Assembly: GCA_009937505.1 (NCBI GenBank)
Contig: JAACFJ010000009.1
Span: forward strand, 18,459 to 82,458
Length of the DNA: 64,000 nucleotides
Source: Gammaproteobacteria bacterium
GTDB taxonomy: Bacteria > Pseudomonadota > Gammaproteobacteria > Steroidobacterales > Woeseiaceae
Direction: 5' to 3'
Below the pieces are notes generated by a model. That model had not been told where the DNA came from. It saw only the letters and a program-made list of their open reading frames with translations, and did not search any database. Positions 8,940-17,534 of this stretch are shown here, one piece after another (positions within the stretch are counted from its first letter, which is position 1; the number at the start of each line of letters is the position of its first letter). The translations under genes and the position numbers were made by a program.

Positions 8940-11683
8940 GCGGGTTCGACACGCGCGGCGCAGAACTTGAATTCGGGGATTTTGCCGTAGGGATCGAGCT
9001 CCGCGTTGGTCAGCAGGTTCGCGGCCGCTTCCGTGTAGCAGAACGGGATGAACACCATGCCTTCCGCCACCTCGCGGTCGAGCCGCACGCGCAGGGTAAT
9101 CGAGCCGCGCCGTGTCGACACCCGGATAAAATCTCCCGGCGCGAGTTTCATCGTCTCGATATCGCGCGGTGACAGGCTTGCCACCGCTTCCGGCTCGAGC
9201 TCGTCAAGGTTGCCCGCACGCCGCGTCATGGCGCCGGTATGCCAGTGTTCGAGCATCCGCCCGGTGGTCAGGATCATCGGATAGTCGTCATCCGGCAGCT
9301 CGTCCGGCGGCGTAAGCTCGGTTGGGACGATCCTGGCGCGGCCGCTCGTCGTCGGAAAACCGGCACCGAAGATGATGTCGTTCCCCGGTTTGTCGGGTGC
9401 ATCGCAGGGATAGGTCACCGCGTCCTCGCGCTCGAGGCGCTCCCAGGTGATATGCGCCAGCGACGGCATGATCTCCGTCATCTCCGCAAAGACGTCCCGG
9501 GGGTGCGTGTAGTTCCAGTCCAGCCCCATACGCCGCGCGATCTCCTGCGTGATCCACCAGTCCTGGCGCGTGCCGCCCGGCAGCGGCACGACTTCGCGGG
9601 CGAGCTGGACCTGCCGGTTGGTATTGGTGAAGGTGCCGGTTTTTTCCGGGTGCGCTGATGCCGGCAACACGACGTCCGCCTGCCAGGCCGTCTCGGTGAG
9701 GAAGATATCCTGCACCACGAGGTGTCCCAGCTTGGCCAGCGCCGCACGCGCATGCGCCTGATCCGGATCCGACATCGCCGGGTTCTCGCCCAGGATGTAC
9801 ATGGCTGTGATCTCACTGGCGTGGATCGCATTAACGATCTCGACGACAGTGAGGCCACGTTTCGGGTCCAGCTCCGTTCCCCAGAAATCCTCGTACCTCT
9901 GCCGGTTGTCGTCGTCCTCCACCGACTTGTAGTCGGGGAAGAACATCGGGATCAGCCCGGCGTCCGACGCGCCCTGCACATTGTTCTGCCCGCGCAGCGG
10001 ATGTAGTCCGGTTCCGGGGCGACCCACATGCCCGGTGATCAGCGCCAGCGCGATCAGGCCGCGGGCATTGTCCGTGCCGTGCACGGACTGCGAGATGCCC
10101 ATGCCCCAGAAGATGATCGAGTTGCTTGATGTCGCGTACAGGCGCGCCACGTCGCGGATGGTCTGCGCTTCGATGCCACAAACCTCGGCCATCTTCTCCG
10201 GCGGAAACGCTTTGACCCGCTCGGCGAGTTCGTCGAAGCCTTCGGCGTACGATTGCAGGTAATCCCGATCGTAGAGCTCCTCTTCGACAATCGTGTGGAT
10301 CATTGCGTTCAGCAACGCCACGTCCATGCCGGCCTTGAACTGCAGGTTGTAGCTTGCGTGACGGCCCAGCCCCTGCCCGCGCGGATCGGCAACGATGAGC
10401 TTCGCGCCCTGCTTCGCCCTGTTCTTTAAATACGTGGCCGCAACGGGATGGTTCTGCTCCGGGCGTGCACCGATGACGATGATGCAGTCGGCTTCATCTG
10501 CCGCGGTAAAAGGTGCGGTGACCGCGCCCGAACCGATGCCCTCCATGAGCGCCGCAACCGACGATGCATGGCAGAGGCGCGTGCAGTGATCGACGTTGTT
10601 CGTGCCGAAGCCGGTCCGCACCAGCTTCTGGAAGAGGTAGGCTTCCTCGTTCGACCCCTTTGCCGAACCGAATCCGGCAAGCCCTGACGCACCCTTCTCG
10701 TCGAGCGCGTTTTTCAGGCCCGTCGCCGCCCTGTCCAGCGCTTCCTCCCAGCTTGCCTCGCGGAAGTGAGTCCACGGGTTGGCCGGATCGAGCTGCAGCG
10801 CCCCATCCTTGGGCGCGTCGTCACGACGGATCAAAGGTTTGGTCAGGCGATCCGCATGGGTGATGTAGTCGAAACCGAACCGACCCTTCACGCACAGGCG
10901 CTGTTCGTTCGCCGGGCCGTTGCGCCCGTCGACGTACAGGATCTTGTCATCCTTGACGTGCGCCCGTGTCTGGCAGCCAACACCGCAATACGGGCACAGC
11001 GTATCGACGTGGCGGTCTTCGAACTCGCGTCGCGTGCCGGCATCGTCAAGCAGGTTCGCTTCCATGAGTGCGCCGGTCGGACAGGCCTGCACGCATTCGC
11101 CACAGGCCACGCAGGTCGAATCTCCCATCGGGTCGTCGAAGTCGAACACGATCTTCGACCCGTGACCGCGATACGCCATGCCGATGACGTCGTTCACCTG
11201 CACCTCGCGACAGGCGCGGACACAGAGATTGCAGTGGATACAGGCATCGAGATTGACGGCGATCGCGACGTGGCTGGCATCGCTGTCGGTCTTCGGCCGA
11301 GCGGGGAAGCGGCTGTCCGTTACGCCCATTGCATCTGCCCAGGTCCAGAATTTCGAGTCCGGATCGTGCGCCGTCTCGCGTGCCGGCTGGTCGGCGACCA
11401 GCATTTCCATGACCATTCGCCGTGCGCTCTTCGCTTCGTCCGAGGCGGTGTTGACGACCATGTCGTGCACCGGCTTCCTGATGCAGGACGCGGCGAGCAC
11501 ACGTTCCCCCTTGATCTCGACCATGCAGGCGCGGCAATTGCCGTCGGCACGATAACCCGGCTCAGGCGCGTAACAAAGATGCGGTATTTTGGTGCCCTGA
11601 CGCTGCGCCACCTGCCAGATGGTTTCGTCCGGGGACGCCTCGACCTGCTTGCCGTCCAGGACGAAGGTGATCTTCTCCGTCAC
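8924..11683 (-). CDS. fdsA: NAD-type formate dehydrogenase, catalytic subunit A
   Basis: This is the molybdo- or tungsto-bis-MGD subunit that oxidises formate to CO2 in cytoplasmic, NAD-linked formate dehydrogenase, about 919 residues. The start is a GTG at 11683 preceded by GGAGGAG. It overlaps the stop of the upstream gene (GTGA), so the ORF-track extension to 12091 is rejected. In order: a [2Fe-2S] ferredoxin domain (HLCYAPEPGYRADGNCRAC), a His/Cys-rich 4Fe4S region, two 4Fe-4S motifs (CIHCNLCVRACREV and CVACGECVQACP), a molybdopterin-domain 4Fe4S motif (CPYCGVGCQ), and DHCTRLCHASSVAALMEG with the metal-ligand Cys (not selenocysteine). The C-terminal MGD-binding domain is present. Electrons would pass to the FMN/NADH site of the upstream fused subunit. 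No fdhD or fdsD lies in the window. The C-terminus (AKRGQ) uses a TGA inside palindrome R2. Confidence 0.9.
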   Translation of the reverse strand: MTEKITFVLDGKQVEASPDETIWQVAQRQGTKIPHLCYAPEPGYRADGNCRACMVEIKGERVLAASCIRKPVHDMVVNTASDEAKSARRMVMEMLVADQPARETAHDPDSKFWTWADAMGVTDSRFPARPKTDSDASHVAIAVNLDACIHCNLCVRACREVQVNDVIGMAYRGHGSKIVFDFDDPMGDSTCVACGECVQACPTGALMEANLLDDAGTRREFEDRHVDTLCPYCGVGCQTRAHVKDDKILYVDGRNGPANEQRLCVKGRFGFDYITHADRLTKPLIRRDDAPKDGALQLDPANPWTHFREASWEEALDRAATGLKNALDEKGASGLAGFGSAKGSNEEAYLFQKLVRTGFGTNNVDHCTRLCHASSVAALMEGIGSGAVTAPFTAADEADCIIVIGARPEQNHPVAATYLKNRAKQGAKLIVADPRGQGLGRHASYNLQFKAGMDVALLNAMIHTIVEEELYDRDYLQSYAEGFDELAERVKAFPPEKMAEVCGIEAQTIRDVARLYATSSNSIIFWGMGISQSVHGTDNARGLIALALITGHVGRPGTGLHPLRGQNNVQGASDAGLIPMFFPDYKSVEDDDNRQRYEDFWGTELDPKRGLTVVEIVNAIHASEITAMYILGENPAMSDPDQAHARAALAKLGHLVVQDIFLTETAWQADVVLPASAHPEKTGTFTNTNRQVQLAREVVPLPGGTRQDWWITQEIARRMGLDWNYTHPRDVFAEMTEIMPSLAHITWERLEREDAVTYPCDAPDKPGNDIIFGAGFPTTSGRARIVPTELTPPDELPDDDYPMILTTGRMLEHWHTGAMTRRAGNLDELEPEAVASLSPRDIETMKLAPGDFIRVSTRRGSITLRVRLDREVAEGMVFIPFCYTEAAANLLTNAELDPYGKIPEFKFCAARVEPAKRGQ

Positions 11684-13389
11684 GACAACTCCTCCGGGAA
11701 ATACTTGATGAGACACAGCAGCGGGTTCGGCGCCGCCTGCCCCAGCCCGCAGATCGAGGCCGAAACCATAGTGGCGCTGAGTTCGACCAGCAGCTCCCTG
11801 TCCCACGCCTGCTCCGACATCAGTTTCACGGCCTTCTCGGTACCTACCCTGCAAGGCGTGCACTGGCCGCAGCTCTCGTCTTCGAAAAATCGCATCAGGT
11901 TGAGCGCCGCGTCCCGGATGCTGTCCTTGTCGGACAACACGACCACCGCCGCCGAGCCGATGAAACCACCGTGTTCTTCGAGAGTGTCGAAATCGAGCGG
12001 TATGTCCGCCATGCTCGCGGGCAATATTCCGCCCGATGCGCCGCCCGGCAGGTAGGCTTTGAAGCTGTGCCCGTCCGCCATGCCGCCACAATATTCGTCG
12101 ATCAACTCCTGCGCGGTTATCCCTGCAGGTGCGAATTTCACGCCGGGCTCCTTCACTCTTCCCGAGACCGAGAAGCTGCGCCTGCCCTGGCGCCCGTTAC
12201 GACCCTCGCCGGAAAACCAGGCCGGGCCCCGCTCGAGGATGTCGCGCACCCAGTAGAGCGTTTCGACGTTGTGAACGAGCGTCGGCCGCCCGAACAGGCC
12301 CACCTGGCTCGGGTAAGGCGGCTTGTGGCGCGGCAGGCCACGCTTGCCCTCGATGCTTTCCAGCATCGCGGACTCTTCGCCGCAAATGTAGGCACCCGCG
12401 CCGCGACGCAGGTGGATCGCGCGATCGCCATTGAGACCTTCGCGTTCAAGGTCGCCGATGGCTTCCCTGAGAATCTCGTTGATGGCTGGATATTCGTCGC
12501 GCAGGTAGATGTAGATCGCCTGCGCATCAACCGCCCAGGCGGCGATGAGCATGCCCTCGAGGAAACGATGCGGGTCGCGTTCCAGGTGGTAACGATCCTT
12601 GAAGGTGCCCGGCTCACCCTCGTCCGCATTCACCGCCAGCAGGCGGGGTCCGGCCTCCTGCCGTACGAAGTGCCATTTGCGACCCGCGGGAAAGCCCGCA
12701 CCGCCGAGACCGCGCAATCGGGAGTCCTCCATCGATTTGATCACGTCGTCGACCGATCGCGAGCCTGCGAGGCAGTCCCGCAATAATGTGTAGCCGCCTT
12801 CCTTTTCATAGGCATCGAAGCGCACGTGATCGGGGATCTCGGGATGATGATTGCCGCTCTGCAGTGCTGCGGCGATCGAGTCAGCATCGGCATAGTCGAC
12901 GTGCCGGTGCCCCACCTCCGCCACCGGCGCCGTGTCGCAGCGCCCCATGCAGGGAGCGCGGACAACCCGCACATCGGCGCCAAGCTTTCCGGGGAGCGAT
13001 TCGAGCAGCGCATCGCCGCCGGAAAACGCGCAGGTCAGGCTGTCGCAGACGCGGACCGTGACGGCCGGCGGCGCGGTTTCGCCGTCCAGGACGATGTCGA
13101 AATGGGCGTAAAAGGACGCGACTTCGTACACCTCGGCCATGGATAAGCGCATTTCGGCCGCGAGCGCCTGCAGGTGCGCGGCGCTGAGGCGCCCGTACTT
13201 GTCCTGAACAAGGTGCAGATGTTCGATGAGCAAGTCGGGCGAACGCGAGCGGTCACCGAGCAGCGTCGCGATTTCCTCGTGCGCCGTCGGGTCCATCTGG
13301 CGCCCCTTGTGAAAAGCGGGCGAGCGCCGCCGCCCCGATCCGGGGGCTATGCGGCGTTGGTTCGTCTTTTTTTCGCCGCCATCAGCCAT
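11680..13389 (-). CDS. fdsB: Formate dehydrogenase diaphorase, fused G and B subunits
   Basis: This is the NADH-reducing half of the formate dehydrogenase. Residues about 40-180 are NuoE/FdsG-like with the four [2Fe-2S] Cys in VCDSLTCAFSGG and RAPCMGRCD. Residues about 190-560 are NuoF/FdsB-like: RLRGLGGAGFPAGRKWHF and NADEGEPGTFKDRY form the FMN/NADH site, GAGAYICGEESAMLESIEG follows, and ESCGQCTPCRVGT begins the 4Fe-4S site. FdsG and FdsB are separate proteins in well-studied enzymes, so this single chain is a gene fusion. The start is either 13389 or the ATG at 13296 (MDPTAHEEIA, AAGGGG upstream). The first 31 residues are basic and unlike the family, so 13296 may be right. Its stop overlaps the start of subunit A, which indicates translational coupling. 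Confidence 0.9.
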   Translation of the reverse strand: MADGGEKKTNQRRIAPGSGRRRSPAFHKGRQMDPTAHEEIATLLGDRSRSPDLLIEHLHLVQDKYGRLSAAHLQALAAEMRLSMAEVYEVASFYAHFDIVLDGETAPPAVTVRVCDSLTCAFSGGDALLESLPGKLGADVRVVRAPCMGRCDTAPVAEVGHRHVDYADADSIAAALQSGNHHPEIPDHVRFDAYEKEGGYTLLRDCLAGSRSVDDVIKSMEDSRLRGLGGAGFPAGRKWHFVRQEAGPRLLAVNADEGEPGTFKDRYHLERDPHRFLEGMLIAAWAVDAQAIYIYLRDEYPAINEILREAIGDLEREGLNGDRAIHLRRGAGAYICGEESAMLESIEGKRGLPRHKPPYPSQVGLFGRPTLVHNVETLYWVRDILERGPAWFSGEGRNGRQGRRSFSVSGRVKEPGVKFAPAGITAQELIDEYCGGMADGHSFKAYLPGGASGGILPASMADIPLDFDTLEEHGGFIGSAAVVVLSDKDSIRDAALNLMRFFEDESCGQCTPCRVGTEKAVKLMSEQAWDRELLVELSATMVSASICGLGQAAPNPLLCLIKYFPEELS

Positions 13390-13433
13390 AACAGCCCGTT
13401 CCTGTCACTCTTCGTGCGTAGGGTACCATCAAT

Positions 13434-13491
13434 GGGGACAGTGACTTTAAGTGCCAGGCGACTCCGCCTGGCACTTAAAGTCACTGTCCCC
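13434..13491. repeat. Palindromic repeat copy R3
   Basis: This is a 58-base perfect palindrome with loop GACTC between GGC and GCC. It is identical base for base to R4 at 14616, and the two bracket the enolase-family gene between them. It lies upstream of the formate dehydrogenase operon and touches the stop codon (TAG) of the enolase gene. Confidence 0.95.
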
Positions 13492-14594
13492 TAACTAAAT
13501 ACGGCGACGGGAGCACCCAGCACATCAATATCCGGCTCGATGCCGAGGCCCGGGTCGTCCGATGCGCTCATATGACCCGCCACGCGCTGCGGTGCGCCCG
13601 TCGCATTACGAACCGTGACGTAGCTGTTGAAATCGGTCGCCGAGAATCTGAGAGCCTCCGGCGTCGAATGGGCAAGGTGGGCTATCGCCGCCGTGATGAT
13701 GTCGCCGCCCCAGCTGTCTTCGATGGTCATGGGCAGGTTCAGCGTCACGCACAGGTCACGAATCTGGCGCGCCCTGGTCAGCCCCCCAACCTTGGAGATC
13801 TTCAGATTGATGACATCCATTGCACCATCGCCGTGGCCGCGCATCAGTGCTTCTATGTCCGTGATGTTCTCGTCGAGGATGAACGGCAGGGGCGTGTTCC
13901 GCCTGACCGTCAGGCAATGCTCGTAAGAGCGGCACGGCTGCTCGATGTAGACGTCGCGATCGCGAACCGCGTTGACAACACGAATCGCATCATCGACACG
14001 CCAGCCAGTGTTGGCATCAGCGACGAGCACTTCCGCTTCTGTCAGTACATCGGCCGCCGCGTGAATGCGTTGGACATCGTCTGCAGGGTCGCCGCCGACC
14101 TTGAGCTGGAACTTGGTGTAGCCATCGTCGCGATGTTCCGCAACGTTTTCTGCCATCTCGTCGGCCGGGCGCTGACTGATCGCGCGATAGAGCGCAACAC
14201 TTTCACCGAATTTTCCGCCCAACAAATCGCAGACCGATTTTCCGCAGACCTTGCCGAGCAGGTCCCAACACGCCATATCGATGGCGGACTTGACGTACGG
14301 GTGGCCGAGCAGCGCCCGGTCCATGAGCTGGTTGATCGGGCCGATCGCCGTCGGGTCCTGTCCGATCAGGCTGCCGGATAATTCCGCGATCCCGGCCCGC
14401 GCACCCGGGCCGAATGCCGGCAGGTAAAACGGTCCGAGGGGGCACACTTCGCCGTATCCCGACAGGCCGTCATCGGTGACCAACTCGACGACGGTGCTGT
14501 CGAATACTTCGACGTATTTGCCCTCCGACCACGAGTAACGCCCCTCGACGAGAGGCAGGTCGATCTGGTACACGCGGATTTCAGAAATTTTCAC
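13491..14594 (-). CDS. Enolase-superfamily cis-3-hydroxy-L-proline dehydratase-like enzyme
   Basis: This is a mandelate racemase/muconate lactonizing-type enzyme of about 367 residues. The start is taken as the GTG at 14594 (KISEIRVYQIDLPL, the usual first strand of the family). The longer ORF-track frame runs through palindrome R4 and a pseudogene, so it is rejected. The N-terminal capping domain carries GYGEVCPLGPFYLPAF. The barrel shows FQLKVGG (catalytic Lys strand), VADANTGW, IEQPC and LDENI (three metal-binding acids), then KISKVGG and EDSWGGD. The sequence pattern closely recalls cis-3-hydroxy-L-proline dehydratases, which convert that imino acid to a pyrroline carboxylate. That substrate is inference. 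It sits alone between two identical palindromes, with no proline catabolic genes beside it. Confidence 0.8.
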   Translation of the reverse strand: MKISEIRVYQIDLPLVEGRYSWSEGKYVEVFDSTVVELVTDDGLSGYGEVCPLGPFYLPAFGPGARAGIAELSGSLIGQDPTAIGPINQLMDRALLGHPYVKSAIDMACWDLLGKVCGKSVCDLLGGKFGESVALYRAISQRPADEMAENVAEHRDDGYTKFQLKVGGDPADDVQRIHAAADVLTEAEVLVADANTGWRVDDAIRVVNAVRDRDVYIEQPCRSYEHCLTVRRNTPLPFILDENITDIEALMRGHGDGAMDVINLKISKVGGLTRARQIRDLCVTLNLPMTIEDSWGGDIITAAIAHLAHSTPEALRFSATDFNSYVTVRNATGAPQRVAGHMSASDDPGLGIEPDIDVLGAPVAVFS

Positions 14595-14615
14595 GTCTTC
14601 GTGTTTCCCGTAATT

Positions 14616-14673
14616 GGGGACAGTGACTTTAAGTGCCAGGCGACTCCGCCTGGCACTTAAAGTCACTGTCCCC
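14616..14673. repeat. Palindromic repeat copy R4, identical to R3
   Basis: This 58-base palindrome is identical to R3. It lies between the start of the enolase gene and the tail of the pyruvate carboxylase remnant, both on the minus strand. The flanking bases differ from those at R3 (TAATT/TTG here, CAAT/TAAC there), so there is no obvious target duplication. Confidence 0.95.
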
Positions 14674-14785
14674 TTGTTCGAGCTCGACCAGCAGATCCTT
14701 CTTGTCGAACTGCTCTCCGATCCGCGCGAAACACACGGATCGCAATCTCGCTGCGATTGGCGAAGAGGATCCTGATACACATCAT
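14674..14785 (-). pseudogene. pyc: Collapsed pyruvate carboxylase remnant
   Basis: On the minus strand an ATG at 14785 opens a frame reading IRILFANRSEIAIRVFRA, the almost invariant N-terminus of pyruvate carboxylase/biotin carboxylase. Directly after it, in a shifted frame, the DNA reads RIGEQFDKKDLLVELE, which matches the last strand of the C-terminal biotinyl domain of the same enzyme family. About 1,100 internal codons are therefore missing and both gene ends are joined. The remnant cannot make an enzyme. Palindrome R4 abuts its 3' end. The N-terminal match is strong; the C-terminal match is shorter and is the weaker half of the argument. Confidence 0.65.
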
Positions 14786-14887
14786 TTCTTGGAGAATGTG
14801 ACCAGATCACTCTCGCAGCAAGGATTCACTGAACCCGAGAGTGCCACACTCATCGCTCCGGACAAAAGTTACGAACGAGACAGTTGC

Positions 14888-15478
14888 CTAGGGCAGCTCC
14901 GCGAGCATCTTCTCGGCCGATTCGCGGATCGATGTGTTGCCGCCCACCTGCATTGCGTTCGTAAGGGCCACACGCGCCTGCTCCGTATTCCCGAGCTGGC
15001 TGTTCACGTAGCCCAACGTCAACCAGATCCTCTGGTGACCCGCGTCCTTTGCTGCGCCTTCATTCAACCACCGCAGGGCGTCGTCCGGCCGGCCGAGATA
15101 GAACAGAGTCAGTCCAAGATTGTTATAGATTTCCGCATCGTTCGGGCTATGCGCCAACAGTTGCTCGTACAACTGCGCGGCTTGTGCATACTGTTTGTTG
15201 ACGAAGTACTCTTCAGCCCGGCGATAGATTTCAGCGGGATCGCTTGGCGCCGGCTCGACGAGTCCCGGCGAAGTCAACCGCGAAATATCTGTTGCCGTGA
15301 TGCCCCGGGACCAGGCGGCCGCCGATGGATTTGCTATCTGCGAGTGACCACTCACGGTCTCTGCGTCCTGTACATAGTATTCGCGCGTAAACGCGAAAAC
15401 CGCGAGCCCGAAGAAGACCTGGAATATTGCGAGAAGCGTCCAGAACCGTTTGTCGCGAGCCATAAAATCCGCTGCCAT
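14888..15478 (-). CDS. Membrane-anchored TPR protein
   Basis: The protein is about 196 residues from the ATG at 15478 (GAGG four to seven bases upstream); the ORF-track start at 15571 adds 31 unlikely residues. One N-terminal membrane helix (FWTLLAIFQVFFGLAVFAF) is followed by a linker and tetratricopeptide repeats: AEIYRRAEEYFVNKQYAQAA, AEIYNNLGLTLFYLGRPDDA, and QRIWLTLGYVNSQLGNTEQA. TPR domains mediate protein contacts; the partner is unknown. The helix suggests the repeats lie in the periplasm. The gene follows a small gene on the same strand at about 100 bases. Confidence 0.75.
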   Translation of the reverse strand: MAADFMARDKRFWTLLAIFQVFFGLAVFAFTREYYVQDAETVSGHSQIANPSAAAWSRGITATDISRLTSPGLVEPAPSDPAEIYRRAEEYFVNKQYAQAAQLYEQLLAHSPNDAEIYNNLGLTLFYLGRPDDALRWLNEGAAKDAGHQRIWLTLGYVNSQLGNTEQARVALTNAMQVGGNTSIRESAEKMLAELP

Positions 15479-15579
15479 CCAACCTCGATGTGCGGAATAT
15501 ACACCATCCCCCTGGATCCGGCGCTCTTGCGGGTCGGATGCCGTCAGACCGGCGATGCCGGTCTCAATCAATCAGCCGG

Positions 15580-15780
15580 CTAATGAACCTCTGCCGGATT
15601 GTGCCGATTCAGAATCTCCAGGACCTCGGACCTCGTCGCATCCGGAACGAACACGCGGATCTTGCGGTGATCTCTATCGACCTTGATCTTTTCGCTGGGA
15701 ATGCCGGTCGAAAGGAGATCGTCTTCGACGTTTGTAATCGCTCTGACGTTTTTGTAGGTTGCTACCAATGCTTCGGTCAT
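15580..15780 (-). CDS. Small GSP17M-like hypothetical protein
   Basis: The protein is 66 residues. The ATG at 15780 has an excellent ribosome-binding site (AGGAGAAGTGCT), so the ten extra residues in the ORF track are dropped. The sequence ALVATYKNVRAITNVEDDLLSTGIP followed by KIKVDRDHRKIRVFVPD and EVLEILNRHNP has the beta-alpha-beta pattern of small proteins related to the 'general stress protein 17M' fold, in which a dodecin-like strand-helix unit repeats. Function is unknown. It precedes the TPR protein gene and may share its transcript. Confidence 0.65.
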   Translation of the reverse strand: MTEALVATYKNVRAITNVEDDLLSTGIPSEKIKVDRDHRKIRVFVPDATRSEVLEILNRHNPAEVH

Positions 15781-15958
15781 AGCACTTCTCCTGTTGCACC
15801 AACTACGCAAAACGCAAATATTTCCCGTCTTCGGTGCCTTATGGATATTGATGCGGCAGGAAGATTTTCAAGCTGAAAGCACCCGAAACCAACCAATGTA
15901 GACCTTCGATCATTGGCTCGGCCAGGCATCGCTCAGTGACCGGCATTCCCGGCTCGCT

Positions 15959-17371
15959 TCAACCAATCAGGCCGATGATCAGGAAGCCGATGGTCGCTAT
16001 GCCGGCCGCAACCAGTGCATAGGGCAACTGGGTTCGAACATGGTCGATATGGTCGGTAGCCGAAGCCATGGATGCCAGGACAGTCGTGTCGCTGATCGGC
16101 GAGGCGTGGTCGCCGAATATCGCGCCGGAGATGGCCGCAGCAAGCATCAGCGGTACGGGCAGACCGAGGGCCGCCGCAATCGGCACGGCGATTGGAATCA
16201 TGATGGCAAACGTACCCCAGCTCGACCCTACGGAAAATGCGATGAAGGCCGAGACAAGGAAGACGATAGGCGCCAGCAGCACCGGCGGAATATTCCCGCT
16301 GACGAGGTTTGCCACGTAGACGCCGGTGCCGAGTTCGCCGGCGACATCGCCCAGCGCGAGCGCGAGTAACAGAATGATGGCTATGGGCAGCAGGTCGCCC
16401 GCGCCTTTCATGAAGACCTGCATCAATTCAGCAACCGAGCTATCGCCCTTGACCAGCGTCATGATCCAGGCAACCACAATCGCGAAGCACACGGACCAGA
16501 GGACGGACACCGAGCCCGAACCTTTGATGATGTTGCCGTCGCCGGTGATGTACAGAGAGACCGGCATCATGAACACCATTGCCAGTATGGGCAACGCCAT
16601 TAACCACGCCGACGGAACACCCTCTTCGTCATTGACCGCCTGCTCTGCGGAAACATCGACAAGCGGCACGGCGCCCGGCCAAAGGATGTCGCCGCCCTGC
16701 GTCCTCGCCTCCGCTTTTTTCATCGGGCCAATATTGACGTTCTTCCAGATGACGACCCCCGCGAGCAGGATTGCGGTGATGGGATACAGGTTGAGTGGCA
16801 CAGCGGCGATAAATGTCTGCAAAGGATTCTCGACGCCCGTCGACGCAACGAGACTGATGATGAATGCGCCCCAGGCATTGAGAGGAATCATGACGCATAC
16901 CGGTGCCGACGTAGCATCGATCAGGTAGGCAAGCTTCTCTCTCGAAACCTTGTGGCGGTCGAATAACGGGCGGCTGACCGAGCCGGCAACAAGCAGTGTG
17001 ATACTCGACTCGACGAAAATAACCAGCCCGGTCGCCCATGCCAGAATCTGGGCACGAAACCCGTTGTGCACCCAATGCCGGGTCTCGAGGTAATGCACGA
17101 ACCCTCTCACACCGCCGGAATGTTCAATCGTGGCGATCAGCGGTCCGATCAGGAGCGTGAAAACCAGCACACGGGCATCGCCCGGATCGGTAAAGACGTT
17201 GATCGTACCGTCGAGGCTTCTGGCAAGACCGGCCAGCGGATTGAACTGGCTCAACAGGGTATGCCCCATCCAGATACCTGCGGCCAGCGACAGGATCACC
17301 TGCTTGCTCCAAATCGCGAGCACGATCGCGAGCACGGGCGGCAGGACCGAGTACCAGGCCGGGTCACTCAT
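15959..17371 (-). CDS. NhaC-family Na+/H+ antiporter
   Basis: This is an inner-membrane antiporter or amino-acid/cation exchanger of the NhaC/ion-transporter superfamily, about 470 residues. The start is taken as the ATG at 17371 (DPAWYSVLPPVLAIVLAIWS), since the 107 residues upstream in the ORF track are antisense to the next gene and not membrane-like. Twelve or so hydrophobic segments are visible. Typical family stretches are GFRAQILAWATGLVIFVESS, DATSAPVCVMIPLNAWGAF, FSVGSSWGTFAIMIPIAVPI and GAIFGDHASPISDTTVLASM. It is divergent from an opine-dehydrogenase-like gene; genes of that type commonly occur beside NhaC-like carriers, which suggests a solute other than sodium alone. That link is inference. 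Confidence 0.85.
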   Translation of the reverse strand: MSDPAWYSVLPPVLAIVLAIWSKQVILSLAAGIWMGHTLLSQFNPLAGLARSLDGTINVFTDPGDARVLVFTLLIGPLIATIEHSGGVRGFVHYLETRHWVHNGFRAQILAWATGLVIFVESSITLLVAGSVSRPLFDRHKVSREKLAYLIDATSAPVCVMIPLNAWGAFIISLVASTGVENPLQTFIAAVPLNLYPITAILLAGVVIWKNVNIGPMKKAEARTQGGDILWPGAVPLVDVSAEQAVNDEEGVPSAWLMALPILAMVFMMPVSLYITGDGNIIKGSGSVSVLWSVCFAIVVAWIMTLVKGDSSVAELMQVFMKGAGDLLPIAIILLLALALGDVAGELGTGVYVANLVSGNIPPVLLAPIVFLVSAFIAFSVGSSWGTFAIMIPIAVPIAAALGLPVPLMLAAAISGAIFGDHASPISDTTVLASMASATDHIDHVRTQLPYALVAAGIATIGFLIIGLIG

Positions 17372-17534
17372 CGAGAAATCCGACGACAGTAACGCGATTG
17401 GTCGTCTTGCGGAGAAGCATGTGCAATTATGATCGTTGTTATGCGGCGCGGAGCCCATTAAACCACAGGAGGCCGGCGTGCCGATGTCGGTTGCCGGTTG
17501 GGCCATGCAGCCAACGTTAGCGAGGAGCAGGAGA

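Noticed and set aside
11684-12091. N-terminal extension of formate dehydrogenase subunit A in the ORF track (1055 aa)
   Set aside because: It is antisense-free but overlaps the upstream subunit gene in another frame. A GTG with GGAGGAG at 11683 gives the usual start.
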